DNA of 64,000 bases from Knoellia sinensis KCTC 19936. Lineage in GTDB: Bacteria > Actinomycetota > Actinomycetes > Actinomycetales > Dermatophilaceae. Positions 53,789 through 63,956 of this stretch are shown piece by piece. A program made the translations under genes and the position numbers. The notes under the pieces are model-generated. The model saw only the letters and a program-made list of their open reading frames with translations, was not told where the DNA came from and ran no database searches. How positions within the stretch are numbered: the stretch's first letter is position 1; each line of letters begins with the position of its first letter. Location of the stretch: contig NZ_AVPJ01000011.1 of assembly GCF_000768705.1 (NCBI RefSeq), forward strand, positions 45,656 through 109,655, given 5' to 3'.

Positions 53789-54477
53789 CGCCCGCTTCAT
53801 CCACCGGTCCAACCACCGAGTCGGCTGACGTTCCGGGCATCCCGCTCGACGCGGTCGCCTTCTATCGCGAACTCGAGGCGGACAACTCACGTGAGTGGTG
53901 GGCCGCCAACAAACTCCGGTATGCCGTGAGCGTCCAGGAGCCCATGGCTCACCTCGGGGACGTGCTCACCGAGGAGTTCGGGGAGCCCAAGCTCTTCCGG
54001 CCCAACCGGGACGTGCGGTTCAGCAAGGACAAGTCGCCCTACAAGAACCATCAGGGCCTCTTCGTGGCGACCGGGTCTCGGATGGGCTGGTACGTCCAGA
54101 TCGGCGCCGACGGCCTGCGCACGGCCGGGGGCTTCTATGCGTCGGAGTCCGACCAGGTGGCTCGCTACCGGGCCAGCGCGGCCGACGACGTGGCGGGCGG
54201 TCGGCTCGTGGCCGTCGTGGATGCCCTGTTGGACAAAGGTTTCGACATCGGTGGCGACATCCTCGCGACGCGACCACGCGGCATACCGGAAGATCATCCG
54301 CGACTGGAGTTGCTGCGGCACCGGACCTTGACCGCTTCACGCGACCACGGCACTCCGGACTGGTTGGAGTCGGACGCGGTCGCGGACCGGGTGCATGCGG
54401 ACTGGGTCGCGATGCGGCCGCTCATCGAGTGGTGTGAGCAGTACGTCGGGGCGAGTGAGAAGCCCGGGCGGCGCTGA
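53785..54477 (+). CDS. DUF2461 (TIGR02453) protein
   Basis: 230 residues. LEADNSREWWAANKLRY and FRPNRDVRFSKDKSPYKNHQGLF are the family signature, followed by YVQIGADGLRTAGGFYASESDQVARYR. Function unknown. It overlaps the LLM gene (ATGA). A rare ATA codon occurs on the CGGCATAC word at 54279. Confidence 0.9.
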   Translation: MTPASSTGPTTESADVPGIPLDAVAFYRELEADNSREWWAANKLRYAVSVQEPMAHLGDVLTEEFGEPKLFRPNRDVRFSKDKSPYKNHQGLFVATGSRMGWYVQIGADGLRTAGGFYASESDQVARYRASAADDVAGGRLVAVVDALLDKGFDIGGDILATRPRGIPEDHPRLELLRHRTLTASRDHGTPDWLESDAVADRVHADWVAMRPLIEWCEQYVGASEKPGRR

Positions 54478-54514
54478 CGAGAAGCGAGGAGATGAGTCAG
54501 GCGATGAGGTCATC

Positions 54515-54922
54515 ATGACCAAGAGGAAGCGCAAGGCCAGAGCCAGCGACGTCGACGAGATTGCCGGCGCCCTGCCCGAGACCGAACTGGGGCATTCGTG
54601 GGGTGACCGGCCGACATGGAAGGTGCGTGGCAAGGGCTTCCTGCTCTACCGGATGCCGCACAAGACCGCGATCGACCCCGAGACCGGTGAGATGTGGGAC
54701 GACCTGCTGGTCGTCATCACGCCCGACATGGGCGTGAAGCAGTCCCTCGTCGAGGCGGACAACCCGTTCTTCACCATCGACCACTTCCGCAACCACCCCG
54801 GCGTCCTCGTCCGGCTGTCCCGGCTCGGCGAGATCGATCGCGACGAGCTCGAGGAGATCATCACCGAGGCGTGGGCGGCGAAGGCCCCCAAGAAACTCGC
54901 CCGCGAGTTCTTTGGTGAGTGA
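54515..54922 (+). CDS. MmcQ/YjbR-family protein
   Basis: 135 residues: EIAGALPETELGHSWGDRPTWKVRGKGFLLYRM and FFTIDHFRNHPGVLVRLSRL, then LEEIITEAWAAKAPKKLAREF, match the MmcQ/YjbR fold (CyaY-like DNA-binding). The gene's end lies in a short tandem repeat. Function unknown. Confidence 0.85.
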   Translation: MTKRKRKARASDVDEIAGALPETELGHSWGDRPTWKVRGKGFLLYRMPHKTAIDPETGEMWDDLLVVITPDMGVKQSLVEADNPFFTIDHFRNHPGVLVRLSRLGEIDRDELEEIITEAWAAKAPKKLAREFFGE

Positions 54923-54956
54923 CTCAGGGGTGAGTGACACCGGGTGAGTGACACGG
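54914..54956. repeat. Tandem GGTGAGTGAC repeats over the gene stop
   Basis: The last bases of the MmcQ gene, GGTGAGTGA, recur twice downstream as GGTGAGTGACACC and GGTGAGTGACACG. A small tandem duplication of the gene end. Confidence 0.85.
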
Positions 54957-54990
54957 GGCGGCGACGGCGGCTTCGACTCGCTGCGCGACG

Positions 54991-56103
54991 TCACCTCGGC
55001 ACAGCGGCAAGCTGGGTCGTGACGGCCGCGTGCTGGACCTGCCGGTGACCGAGGTAGCCCCAGACCGCGAGGCCGAGCAGGATCCCCCAGGGCGCGAACG
55101 GGAAGACGAGCAGTGCCACCAGCCAGCCCTGCAACGTTCCGTCGATGTTGATCGCCATCATTGACGGGGCCCCGGCCAGGAGAGCCGTCGCCACCGTGAA
55201 CCCGGGCACGGCCGCGAGGGCGACCGGCACCGGCCGGCCGGCGTAGCCGGGGATCCATCGCGGGAACACCTCGCCCCACCGGCTGATGAGGCCGGAGGTG
55301 AGGATCGCACCGAGGAGGCAGGCGGAGCCGAGCATCAGTCCCCAGAGGCGGGTGCTGTCGTCGAGCTCGAGCCGCGTACTGGTGTCGAGGAGGTTCTCCA
55401 GCGGCCACGGCGTGAGCCACATCAGGCGAGCCAGGCCATAGGGGGCGGCGCAGAGGATGGCCCCCACCGTGAAGCCGCGGCGGTGCCGGGTCACCCAACC
55501 GGTGGCGCGCCGCACCGCGCCCGGAAACGTCGTGACGAGGAGCGCCACCCAGGCGAGCCCGACGGCGACCGTCGCCAGGTTGGCGAAGAAGAACGGGCTG
55601 TCGGCGAGCTTGCCCACGATGGCGCCGAGGGTCGAGCGGACGTTGGACCAGGTCAAGACACCGGACCACGCGCCGGCGGCGACCACTCCGGCAGTGAGGC
55701 CGAGCAGCGGGACGCGCCAGCGCGGCATACGCACGATCGCCAGTGCCCCGACGACGACGAGGAGGACGGGGATGCACATCGCCAGGGCGTAGCCGAAGGT
55801 GGGCATGGTGGCGGAGCCCTGGTAGCCGACGAGGAGCGTCGCGGCCTCGGCGGTGGCGACGCCGCCGAACGCAGCGCGGGGCAGTCGGCTGCCGGCCGTC
55901 AGGGCGGCAGTACCGAGGAGGGACGCCACGAGCAGGGGCAGGCCGAGCCGGTCCTGCGGCAGCCAGGTGCCGAGCAGCACCTCGGAGGTCCCGGCGTACG
56001 GCACGGTCTCGGGACGGAGCGTCCAGAGTGCGCCGGCAGCGAGGGCGAGCAGGGTGCCGGCGAGCGCCAGGTTCTTCAGCCGCGGGGGTGTTGTGGTTTC
56101 CAT
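54991..56103 (-). CDS. Multispan membrane protein, unknown
   Basis: 370 residues with about ten hydrophobic segments, including NLALAGTLLALAAGALWTL, CIPVLLVVVGALAIV and APWGILLGLAVWGYLG. Conserved-looking polar bits are WSNVRSTLGAI and ARLMWLTPWPLENLLDTSTRLELDDSTRLWG. I do not recognise a family. The adjacent two-component genes on the same strand suggest it could be their target, but this is a guess. Confidence 0.75.
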   Translation of the reverse strand: METTTPPRLKNLALAGTLLALAAGALWTLRPETVPYAGTSEVLLGTWLPQDRLGLPLLVASLLGTAALTAGSRLPRAAFGGVATAEAATLLVGYQGSATMPTFGYALAMCIPVLLVVVGALAIVRMPRWRVPLLGLTAGVVAAGAWSGVLTWSNVRSTLGAIVGKLADSPFFFANLATVAVGLAWVALLVTTFPGAVRRATGWVTRHRRGFTVGAILCAAPYGLARLMWLTPWPLENLLDTSTRLELDDSTRLWGLMLGSACLLGAILTSGLISRWGEVFPRWIPGYAGRPVPVALAAVPGFTVATALLAGAPSMMAINIDGTLQGWLVALLVFPFAPWGILLGLAVWGYLGHRQVQHAAVTTQLAAVPR

Positions 56104-56177
56104 GACTTCAGACTGGCTTCGACCGCAGGGCCGGCGCGTCACCCGTCACGACGAACAGGGTCCCCCGCGCGGGCGAG

Positions 56178-56855
56178 TCAACGTGGCTCCGTCGGCTCCA
56201 ACGGCACGAGGCCGGTCTGGTAGGCGATGACCACGGCCTGGGTGCGGTCACGCGCGCCGAGCTTGCCGAGCAGGCGCGACATGTGGGTTCGCACCGTCTC
56301 GACGCCGAGGAACAGCTCTGCCGCGATCTCGGCGTTGGTCATGCCGGCGGCGACGAGGGAGAGCACCTCGGCCTCGCGGTCGGTCAGCGCCGGCCCGTCG
56401 TAGCGCGGAGCCTTCGGCACGCTGCGCATGGCCAGCGCCCGCACCGCCTCGGGAAAGACGATGCTCTCCCCGGTCGCGGCCGTGCGCACCGCGGTGATGA
56501 TGGCCTCGGCGCTGGACCGCTTGAGGAGGAAGCCAGAGGCGCCCGCCCGCAACGCCCCGAGCACATGGTCGTCGGAGCCAAACGTGGTCACCACAAGGAC
56601 GCGGGGCGGGTCGTCGAGGGCGAGGACACGCTCCGTGGCCTGGATGCCGTCGATCCCTGGCATCCGCACGTCCATGCACACCAGGTCGGGCCGGTGTCGC
56701 CGCACCACGGTCAGAGCCTCCGCTCCGTCGGCGGCCTCCCCGACGACCCGGATGTCCGGTTCGGACTCGAGGATCGTGCGCACTCCCTGGCGCACCAGCG
56801 GCTCGTCGTCGACGAGAACCACTCTGATCTGTTCAGTGCTGATCGGCTCAGTCAC
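56178..56855 (-). CDS. NarL/LuxR-type response regulator
   Basis: 225 residues. Receiver (about 8-125) with acid pair VLVDDEPLVRQG, phospho-Asp in VCMDVRMPGIDG and Lys in GFLLKRSSAE; LuxR HTH (about 155-215: LTDREAEVLSLVAAGMTNAEIAAELFLGVETVRTHMSRLLGKLG). Its start overlaps the end of the kinase gene by eight bases, so the two form one operon. Confidence 0.94.
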   Translation of the reverse strand: MTEPISTEQIRVVLVDDEPLVRQGVRTILESEPDIRVVGEAADGAEALTVVRRHRPDLVCMDVRMPGIDGIQATERVLALDDPPRVLVVTTFGSDDHVLGALRAGASGFLLKRSSAEAIITAVRTAATGESIVFPEAVRALAMRSVPKAPRYDGPALTDREAEVLSLVAAGMTNAEIAAELFLGVETVRTHMSRLLGKLGARDRTQAVVIAYQTGLVPLEPTEPR

Positions 56856-58053
56856 GTCGCCCTCCCATCGGCAGTCTTGCCGTCAGCACCCACTGCCCGG
56901 CATCCTCGGCGGTCTCGAGGCGACCGCCCAGGACGGCGACCCTCTCACGCAGCCCTTCCAGACCGCGACCGGCTCGGCGCTGGCGCATGACGGACCCGCC
57001 CAGCGGGTTGGTGACCCGGACGACGAGGTCGGCGGCGTCACGGCGCACCTCGAGGGCGGCGCGCCGCCCGCTGCCGTGCTTGGCAGCGTTGCTGAGTGCT
57101 TCTGCACAGACCCGGTATGCCGTCGCGTCCAGGAGCGCGGGCACGTCGCCTGCCGCGGTGAGTCGGGGGTCGATCCGGGCGTCGACCTCCAGGCCGAGGT
57201 CGCGGTGGGACTGAAGCAGTGCGTCGAGTTGGGCGGCCCCCGGCTCGGGATGACGGGGTGCGGAGCCATCGCGCAGCACCCCGAGTGCGTGGTCGAGTTC
57301 GCCGGCGGCGGTCGCGGCGAGCTGCTCGATTGCAGCCAGCGCGGCCTCGGTCCGCGCCGGGTCGCGCCCGATCACTCGACGGGCGGCGGCGGCCTGAAGG
57401 GAGATGCCGCTCAGGGCGTGGCCCACGCCGTCGTGCAGGTCTCGGGAGAGTCGGAGGTATTCCTGCTCGCGGCGCAGGCGGCGCTCGGCAAGGAGCAGCC
57501 GATCCTCACCCAATGGCCCCAGCAGCAGCGGCGCGGACCAGCTGGCAGCCAGCCCGGCTCCGACGACGAAGGCGACTCCGGCCACGACGATGGCCACCAC
57601 CACTCCGGCTACCGCAAGCCATCCCAGCCCGGTGGTCGGCGGGTCCAGTGGCGTCCCGGTGAAGTTCACAACGGTCCGGCCGGACAGGAGCACCCACGGC
57701 ACGGCCACGGCCAGCCCGACGGCGGCGATGGCGAGGCCCGTGAGGAACCCGATGATCTGGTGGACACACGTCCAGAGCGCCGTGCGCCAGCGGTGCTTGG
57801 GCCGCATCGGCTCGGGGACGACGACCTCGGTCGCGCCGAGGAGGGTCTCGGCGGCGGCAGTCTGCACCTCACGAATTCCGGGCAGGAAGCCCACCAGGGC
57901 GATCGAGGCGAGGGCGAGGACGAGGAGCGCCCAGAGGTTGATCGAGGTCCCCGTGGCAAAGGCGCCCACCACGCTTGCGGCGAGGAGCAGGAAGGTCACC
58001 GCCACGGCGCCACCGATGAGCAGGAACACCGTCCTGCGGACCACTGCTCTCAC
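56848..58053 (-). CDS. NarL-type sensor histidine kinase (HisKA_3)
   Basis: 401 residues. Four membrane spans (about 5-175), then dimerisation HisKA_3 with LRLSRDLHDGVGHALSGISLQAAAA (His is the phosphosite) and an ATPase domain (SNAAKHGSGRRAALEV, GRGLEGLRERVAVLGG). The GTG at 58053 is spaced seven bases from AGGTGGG; 58059 is an alternative. It pairs with the response regulator encoded just downstream. Confidence 0.92.
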   Translation of the reverse strand: MRAVVRRTVFLLIGGAVAVTFLLLAASVVGAFATGTSINLWALLVLALASIALVGFLPGIREVQTAAAETLLGATEVVVPEPMRPKHRWRTALWTCVHQIIGFLTGLAIAAVGLAVAVPWVLLSGRTVVNFTGTPLDPPTTGLGWLAVAGVVVAIVVAGVAFVVGAGLAASWSAPLLLGPLGEDRLLLAERRLRREQEYLRLSRDLHDGVGHALSGISLQAAAARRVIGRDPARTEAALAAIEQLAATAAGELDHALGVLRDGSAPRHPEPGAAQLDALLQSHRDLGLEVDARIDPRLTAAGDVPALLDATAYRVCAEALSNAAKHGSGRRAALEVRRDAADLVVRVTNPLGGSVMRQRRAGRGLEGLRERVAVLGGRLETAEDAGQWVLTARLPMGGRRD

Positions 58054-58064
58054 CGGCACCCCAC

Positions 58065-58979
58065 CTATCGTGCCAAGGTCTGGGTCAAGTACTCGCCGGC
58101 GGGCACGCAGAACAGCCCACAGACCAGTGCCAGCCGGGCGATCGAGGGTCGGCGAGTCAGCACGGCATGGGTGAGAAGCGGCAAGGGGGCCGTCAGCCAC
58201 TGGACCGGGCTGAGGACAGCCACCCCGAACGATCCGGCCGCCAGTCCGATCATCCACGCGCCCGTGGCCACCGCGAAGAGCCCGACTCCCAACCAGTGCA
58301 CGACGCCCGGACCCCAGCGCACCGCGAGGGTGAGGTCCCCGGCGGCCGCGTCGGAGGTGTGATCGACCGCCGTGGTGGGTGCATAGAGGGCCGCAGCGAG
58401 GGTCACGCCGAGGACGGCCAACAGGGGCGGGTACTCGACGAGCGGTCGGGACAGCGACCAGCCGGCGAGTGGTGCGAGCAGTCCCAGCGCGAGGGCGTTG
58501 GCCGCGACGTCCAGCCCGGGCCGGCCCTTGAGCCGGAGGGGAGGAGCGCTGTACGCCCAGCCAAGAGCGAGAACGAGGGCGGTGCCGAGAGCGAACACCG
58601 GCCCCACGAGGGCGGCGACACCCAGCGCGGCGCCGCTGGAGATCAGGTGCGTCCGCGCCAGCCCAGCGGCCGTCGCAGCGCCCGAGACCAGGGGGGAGGA
58701 CACCTTGCGTGGATTGGTGCGGTCGGAGGCCACATCGTGCAGGTCATTGACCGTGCACAGCGACACCCATACCAGCGGCCCCATGACGAGGGCGGCGGCG
58801 GCCAGGCGCCACAAGCCGACCCCGGGCGGCAACCACGAGCCAGTCGCCACGACCGACCCGAACCACGCGGGCGCGATGCCGATCGGCCAGAACCATGGGC
58901 GGGCCACCTGCACCGCCACGACCGCTGCAGAGGGTCGGCACGAGGGGGCAAGGGTCGTCGCTGGGGCAAGCGTCGTCAT
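58065..58979 (-). CDS. UbiA-family prenyltransferase
   Basis: 304 residues, about nine membrane spans. The two Asp motifs are NDLHDVASDR (NDxxDxxxD, about 80-90) and DHTSDAAAGD (about 210-220), which bind Mg-prenyl diphosphate. It transfers a prenyl chain to an aromatic or isoprenoid acceptor in the membrane. ATG 58979 or 58988; neither has a clear ribosome site. The acceptor is unknown. Confidence 0.88.
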   Translation of the reverse strand: MTTLAPATTLAPSCRPSAAVVAVQVARPWFWPIGIAPAWFGSVVATGSWLPPGVGLWRLAAAALVMGPLVWVSLCTVNDLHDVASDRTNPRKVSSPLVSGAATAAGLARTHLISSGAALGVAALVGPVFALGTALVLALGWAYSAPPLRLKGRPGLDVAANALALGLLAPLAGWSLSRPLVEYPPLLAVLGVTLAAALYAPTTAVDHTSDAAAGDLTLAVRWGPGVVHWLGVGLFAVATGAWMIGLAAGSFGVAVLSPVQWLTAPLPLLTHAVLTRRPSIARLALVCGLFCVPAGEYLTQTLAR

Positions 58980-59074
58980 GGCAACCATGCTGTGCAGGGG
59001 ATCGCGCACGCACCTCCCCCGGAAGGGTCGACCCTGCCCCCGCTGGGGTGAGAGGCGAACGCCGCCCAGCCGTC

Positions 59075-59935
59075 CCGAACTCACCCAATTGGACGGTTCG
59101 GCACAGACCAGCAGGTATGCCGGCCGCGCACCTCCCGTCCCGAACTCACCCAATTGGACGGTTCGGCACGAGCGGGTCGTCAGGCGGGGCCGCCCGGCCG
59201 TCCCGAACTCACCCAATTGGACGGTTCGGCACAGACCAGCAGGTATGCCGGCCGCGCACCTCCCGTCCCGAACTCACCCAATTGGACGGTTCGGCACGAG
59301 CGGGTCGTCAGGCGGGGCCGCCCGGCCGTCCCGAACTCACCCAATTGGACGGTTCGGCACAGACCAGCAGGTATGCCGGCCGCGCACCTCCCGTCCCGAA
59401 CTCACCCAATTGGACGGTTCGGCACGAGCGGGTCGTCAGGCGGGGCCGCCCGGCCGTCCCGAACTCACCCAATTGGACGGTTCGGCACAGACCAGCAGGT
59501 ATGCCGGCCGCGCACCTCCCGTACCGAACTCACCCAATTGGACGGTTCGGCACAGACCAGCAGGTATGCCGGCCGCGTACGTCCCGTCCCGAGGTCACCG
59601 AATTCCTCGGTTAGGGACGGGCCAGCAGGTATTGCCGGCTGCGCACGTCCCGTCCCGAGGTCACCGAATTCCTCGGTTGGGGACGGGCCAGCAGGATGCC
59701 GGCCGCGCACCTCCCGTCCCGAACTCACCCAATTGGACGGTTCGGCACGAGCGGTTCGTCAGGCGAGGTCGACTCACCGAATTCCTCGGTTGGGCACGAG
59801 CGGTTCGTCAGACGAGGCCGCCCGGCCGTACCGAACTCACCGAATTCCTCGGTTAGGGACAGACCAGCAGGTATGCCGGCTGCGCACGTCCCGTCCCGAG
59901 GTCACCGAATTCCTCGGTTCGGGACAGCGCGGCGG
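59075..59935. repeat. Array of 14 hairpin cores, period 63-66 bp
   Basis: Cores of two types alternate with spacers. Type I (CCGAACTCACCCAATTGG then ACGGTTCGG) starts at 59075, 59140, 59203, 59268, 59331, 59396, 59459, 59524 and 59719. Type II (CCGAGGTCACCGAATT then CCTCGG) starts at 59589, 59655 and 59896, with hybrids near 59771 and 59831. Spacers are of two kinds: one with CAGGTATGCCGGC, one with GTCGTCAGGCGGGGC. Each core forms a small stem (CCGAAC/GTTCGG or CCGAGG/CCTCGG) around AATT. No gene is convincing here. Upstream of kynA's stop, it follows no known family. Confidence 0.92.
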
Positions 59936-60805
59936 TCAGGGGGCGGGCGCCCCGATCTCGGTGCGGACCGAGAACAACTCCGGGAAGAACGTGAGCTCGA
60001 GCGCGCGCTGGAGGAAGCCCACCCCGCTCGACCCGCCCGTGCCGGTCTTCATGCCGATGGTGCGCTGCACCGTCTTGAGGTGGCGGAAGCGCCAGAGCTG
60101 GAAGTTGTCCTCGAGGTCCACGAGCTCCTCGCACGCCTCATAGACGTCCCAGTGGTTCTCGGCGTCGGCATAGATGCCGGTGAGCACCTGGACGAGGCCG
60201 TCGTTCGGAACGTGAGCGATGCTCACGTCGCGGTCGAGGATCTCCTGCGGCACGGCATACCCGCGTCGTGCGAGGTAGCGCAGGAACTCGTCATAGATGC
60301 TCGGCGCCTCGAGGAGTTCGGTGAGGAGTGCGTGGGCCTCGGGGTCGGCCTCGTGGACCTTGAGCATGCCGCGGTGCTTGTTGCCGAGCATGAATTCGAC
60401 GGCGCGGTACTGCCAGGACTGGAACCCGGACGCGTGGCCGAGGAAGCCGCGGAACTGGGAGTACTCGGTCGGGGTGAGCGTCGCGAGGACGGACCACTGG
60501 TCGGTGAGGGTGCGCTGGATGTGCTTGACCCGGGCGATGCGCTTGAGCGCGATGCGCATCTCGTCCTGTGCGAGCAGGTCTGCAGCAGAACGCAGTTCGT
60601 GCAGCACGAGCTTGAGCCAGAGCTCGGAGGTCTGGTGCTGGATGATGAAGAGGAGCTCGTCGTGGTGCTCGGGGTCGCTCACGGGATGCTGGGCGCTGAG
60701 GAGCTCGTCGAGGGCGAGATAGGAGCCGTAGCTCATCTCCCGCGCGAAGTCGGTGTGGATGCCCTCTTCGATGGCCCGCGTATTGCGCGCTGATGTTTCA
60801 CTCAC
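59936..60805 (-). CDS. kynA: Tryptophan 2,3-dioxygenase
   Basis: 289 residues. [25 protein letters not shown] holds the active-site His (IIQHQ), [20 protein letters not shown] the substrate Arg, and [22 protein letters not shown] the haem His and Gly-rich loop. It is a cytoplasmic haem enzyme that opens tryptophan to N-formylkynurenine. No kynurenine formamidase or kynureninase lies next to it; the amidohydrolase at 33.6 kb is not near. Confidence 0.95.
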   Translation of the reverse strand: MSETSARNTRAIEEGIHTDFAREMSYGSYLALDELLSAQHPVSDPEHHDELLFIIQHQTSELWLKLVLHELRSAADLLAQDEMRIALKRIARVKHIQRTLTDQWSVLATLTPTEYSQFRGFLGHASGFQSWQYRAVEFMLGNKHRGMLKVHEADPEAHALLTELLEAPSIYDEFLRYLARRGYAVPQEILDRDVSIAHVPNDGLVQVLTGIYADAENHWDVYEACEELVDLEDNFQLWRFRHLKTVQRTIGMKTGTGGSSGVGFLQRALELTFFPELFSVRTEIGAPAP

Positions 60806-60839
60806 ACCAGCAGCGTACGCACCCGCTCAACCGCCGACT

Positions 60840-60903
60840 CATTGCCCGAATGGGACACGCGCGGCAGCCGGAGGCCACCACAGGGCGTCCCATTCGGGCA
60901 ATG
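60840..60903. terminator. 17-bp inverted repeat between thiolase and kynA
   Basis: CATTGCCCGAATGGGAC (60840-60856) is perfectly inverted at 60887-60903 with a 30-base loop, and pairing extends outward with one mismatch. It is downstream of the minus-strand thiolase stop, so it is a probable terminator. The tip CGACTCATTGCCCG nearly equals that of the lutC repeat. Confidence 0.75.
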
Positions 60904-60912
60904 GGTCGAGCC

Positions 60913-62100
<1,188 letters not shown>

Positions 62101-62177
62101 GCCTTCATCGTAGGAAGCGGCTCGTGGCGGCGACAGGCCTGCGGGGTGTGACATGTGCGGCGCTTAGGGTTCACCGA

Positions 62178-63956
62178 GTGACTCGCACCGCCGACCCTGA
62201 CCGCCCACTCAGCGCGCTCTGGCGCCGCCACCGCCGCTACCGGGGCCGGCTCGTCGCAGCAGTGACGATGTCGACGGTCAACAAGGTGGCCGACGTCGTC
62301 CCCGAGCTGCTCATCGGTGCCGCCGTCGACGTCGTCGTCCGAGGTGACGACTCGTTCGTCGGGTCGCTGCTCGACATCGAGTCGCGCTACGCCCAGCTGG
62401 CATGGCTGGCCGCCTTCAACGTGGTCGTGTGGGTCATCGAGTCGGTGTCGCAGTACGTCGCTGACGTGCTCTGGCGCGGGCTGGCGCAGGGGGTCGAGCA
62501 CGACCTGCGCGTCGAGGCCTACGACCACGCGCAGCACCTCGACATGTCGTGGCACGAGGGCCGGGCGAGCGGCACGACGCTCGCGACGCTCAACGACGAC
62601 GTGAACCAGCTCGAGCGATTCCTCGACGTCGGGGCGGCCGCGATCCTCCAGACCGCCCTCAACGTCGTGCTCGTCGGGGCCGTCTTCGCGGCATCGAGCG
62701 TGCAGCTCTTCGTGTTGGCGTTCCTGCCCATCCCGGTGGTCATCGCCGGATCCCTGATCTTCCAGCGTCGCCTCGAACCCCTCTATGCGCGGGTGCGCGA
62801 GACGGTGGCGGATCTCTCCGGTGCGCTGAGCGCCAACCTCGCCGGCATCTCGACGATCAAGGCGTTCACGGCCGAGTCACGTGAGCGAGACCGGATCGCC
62901 ACGTTGTCCACGGCCTATCGCCAGGCCAACGTCGACGCCATCCGGTCGAGCGCCGCCTTCGTCCCGCTCGTCCGGATGGCCATCCTCGCGGGCTTCACCT
63001 GCACGCTCCTCTTCGGCGGCTGGGCGACGCTCCGCGGTGACCTCGAGATCGGCCTCTACTCAGTGCTCGTCTTCATGACCCAGAGGCTGCTCTGGCCGTT
63101 GACCGAAGTGGCCACCGTGCTCGACCTCTATCAGCGGGGGCGAGCCTCGGCTGGGCGGATCCTGCGCCTGCTCGACGAGCCGGTCACCGTCCCCGCGGGA
63201 AGCGAGGCGCTCGCCCGGCCGGTGCGTGGGGCCGTGGAACTCAAGGGCGTGCAGGCCGGCTACGGAGAAGGGCCGGCCGTCCTGCAGGGCATCGACATGG
63301 TCATCCCGGCCGGCGAGACGCACGCGATCGTCGGATCGACAGGGTCAGGCAAGTCCACGCTCCTGCGGCTGATCCTCCGCTTCGACGATCCGCGCGACGG
63401 GGCGGTCCTGCTCGACGGACGCGATGTCCGCGAACTCGACTGGGACTCGCTGCGCGGGTCGATGGGCTACGTCGCCCAGGACGTCTACATCTTCTCGGGG
63501 TCGATTGCCGACAACATCGCCTACGGGCGTCCGGGCGCCAGCCGGGAGGAAATCCGCGAGGCGGCCGTCGCTGCAGCTGCGGTGGACTTCATCGAGGCAC
63601 TCCCCGAGGGGTTCGACTCGCAACTGGGGGAGCGCGGAGTCAACCTCTCCGGCGGACAGCGGCAGCGGATCGCCCTCGCCCGCGCCCTCCTGCGTGACCC
63701 GGCGGTGCTCGTCCTCGACGAGGCCACCAGTGCCGTCGACAACGAGACCGAGGCCGCCATCCAGGCGTCACTGCGGCGAGCCACCCTCGATCGCACCGCC
63801 ATCGTCGTGGCCCACCGGCTGTCGACCGTGCGGCACGCGCACCGGATCTGGGTGCTCGACGCCGGACGCGTGGTCGAGTCCGGCACGCATGACGAACTGT
63901 TGGTGACCGGCGGCGCCTACGCCGGACTGTGGAAGGTGCAGACCGGAGAGCTCTGA
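62178..63956 (+). CDS. ABC exporter, fused membrane and ATPase domains
   Basis: 592 residues. A type I exporter membrane domain (about 20-310, six spans; LSGALSANLAGISTIKAFTAE) and an ATPase (about 345-590) with Walker A GSTGSGKST, signature NLSGGQRQRIALARALL, and Walker B VLVLDEATSAVD, then H-loop VAHRLSTVRHA. It works as a homo- or heterodimer to export lipids, drugs or peptides. GTG 62178 is chosen; substrate unknown. Confidence 0.93.
   Translation: MTRTADPDRPLSALWRRHRRYRGRLVAAVTMSTVNKVADVVPELLIGAAVDVVVRGDDSFVGSLLDIESRYAQLAWLAAFNVVVWVIESVSQYVADVLWRGLAQGVEHDLRVEAYDHAQHLDMSWHEGRASGTTLATLNDDVNQLERFLDVGAAAILQTALNVVLVGAVFAASSVQLFVLAFLPIPVVIAGSLIFQRRLEPLYARVRETVADLSGALSANLAGISTIKAFTAESRERDRIATLSTAYRQANVDAIRSSAAFVPLVRMAILAGFTCTLLFGGWATLRGDLEIGLYSVLVFMTQRLLWPLTEVATVLDLYQRGRASAGRILRLLDEPVTVPAGSEALARPVRGAVELKGVQAGYGEGPAVLQGIDMVIPAGETHAIVGSTGSGKSTLLRLILRFDDPRDGAVLLDGRDVRELDWDSLRGSMGYVAQDVYIFSGSIADNIAYGRPGASREEIREAAVAAAAVDFIEALPEGFDSQLGERGVNLSGGQRQRIALARALLRDPAVLVLDEATSAVDNETEAAIQASLRRATLDRTAIVVAHRLSTVRHAHRIWVLDAGRVVESGTHDELLVTGGAYAGLWKVQTGEL

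Noticed and set aside
59075..59935. CRISPR array
   Set aside because: Repeat and spacer sizes look right (30 bp and about 33-35 bp), but the spacers themselves are repeated in alternation and no cas gene is present.
59154..60143. Long plus-strand open frame of repeated peptide (VPNSPNWTVRH)
   Set aside because: It arises because the array period is a near multiple of three in parts and lacks stops in G+C-rich DNA; it also runs into the antisense of kynA.
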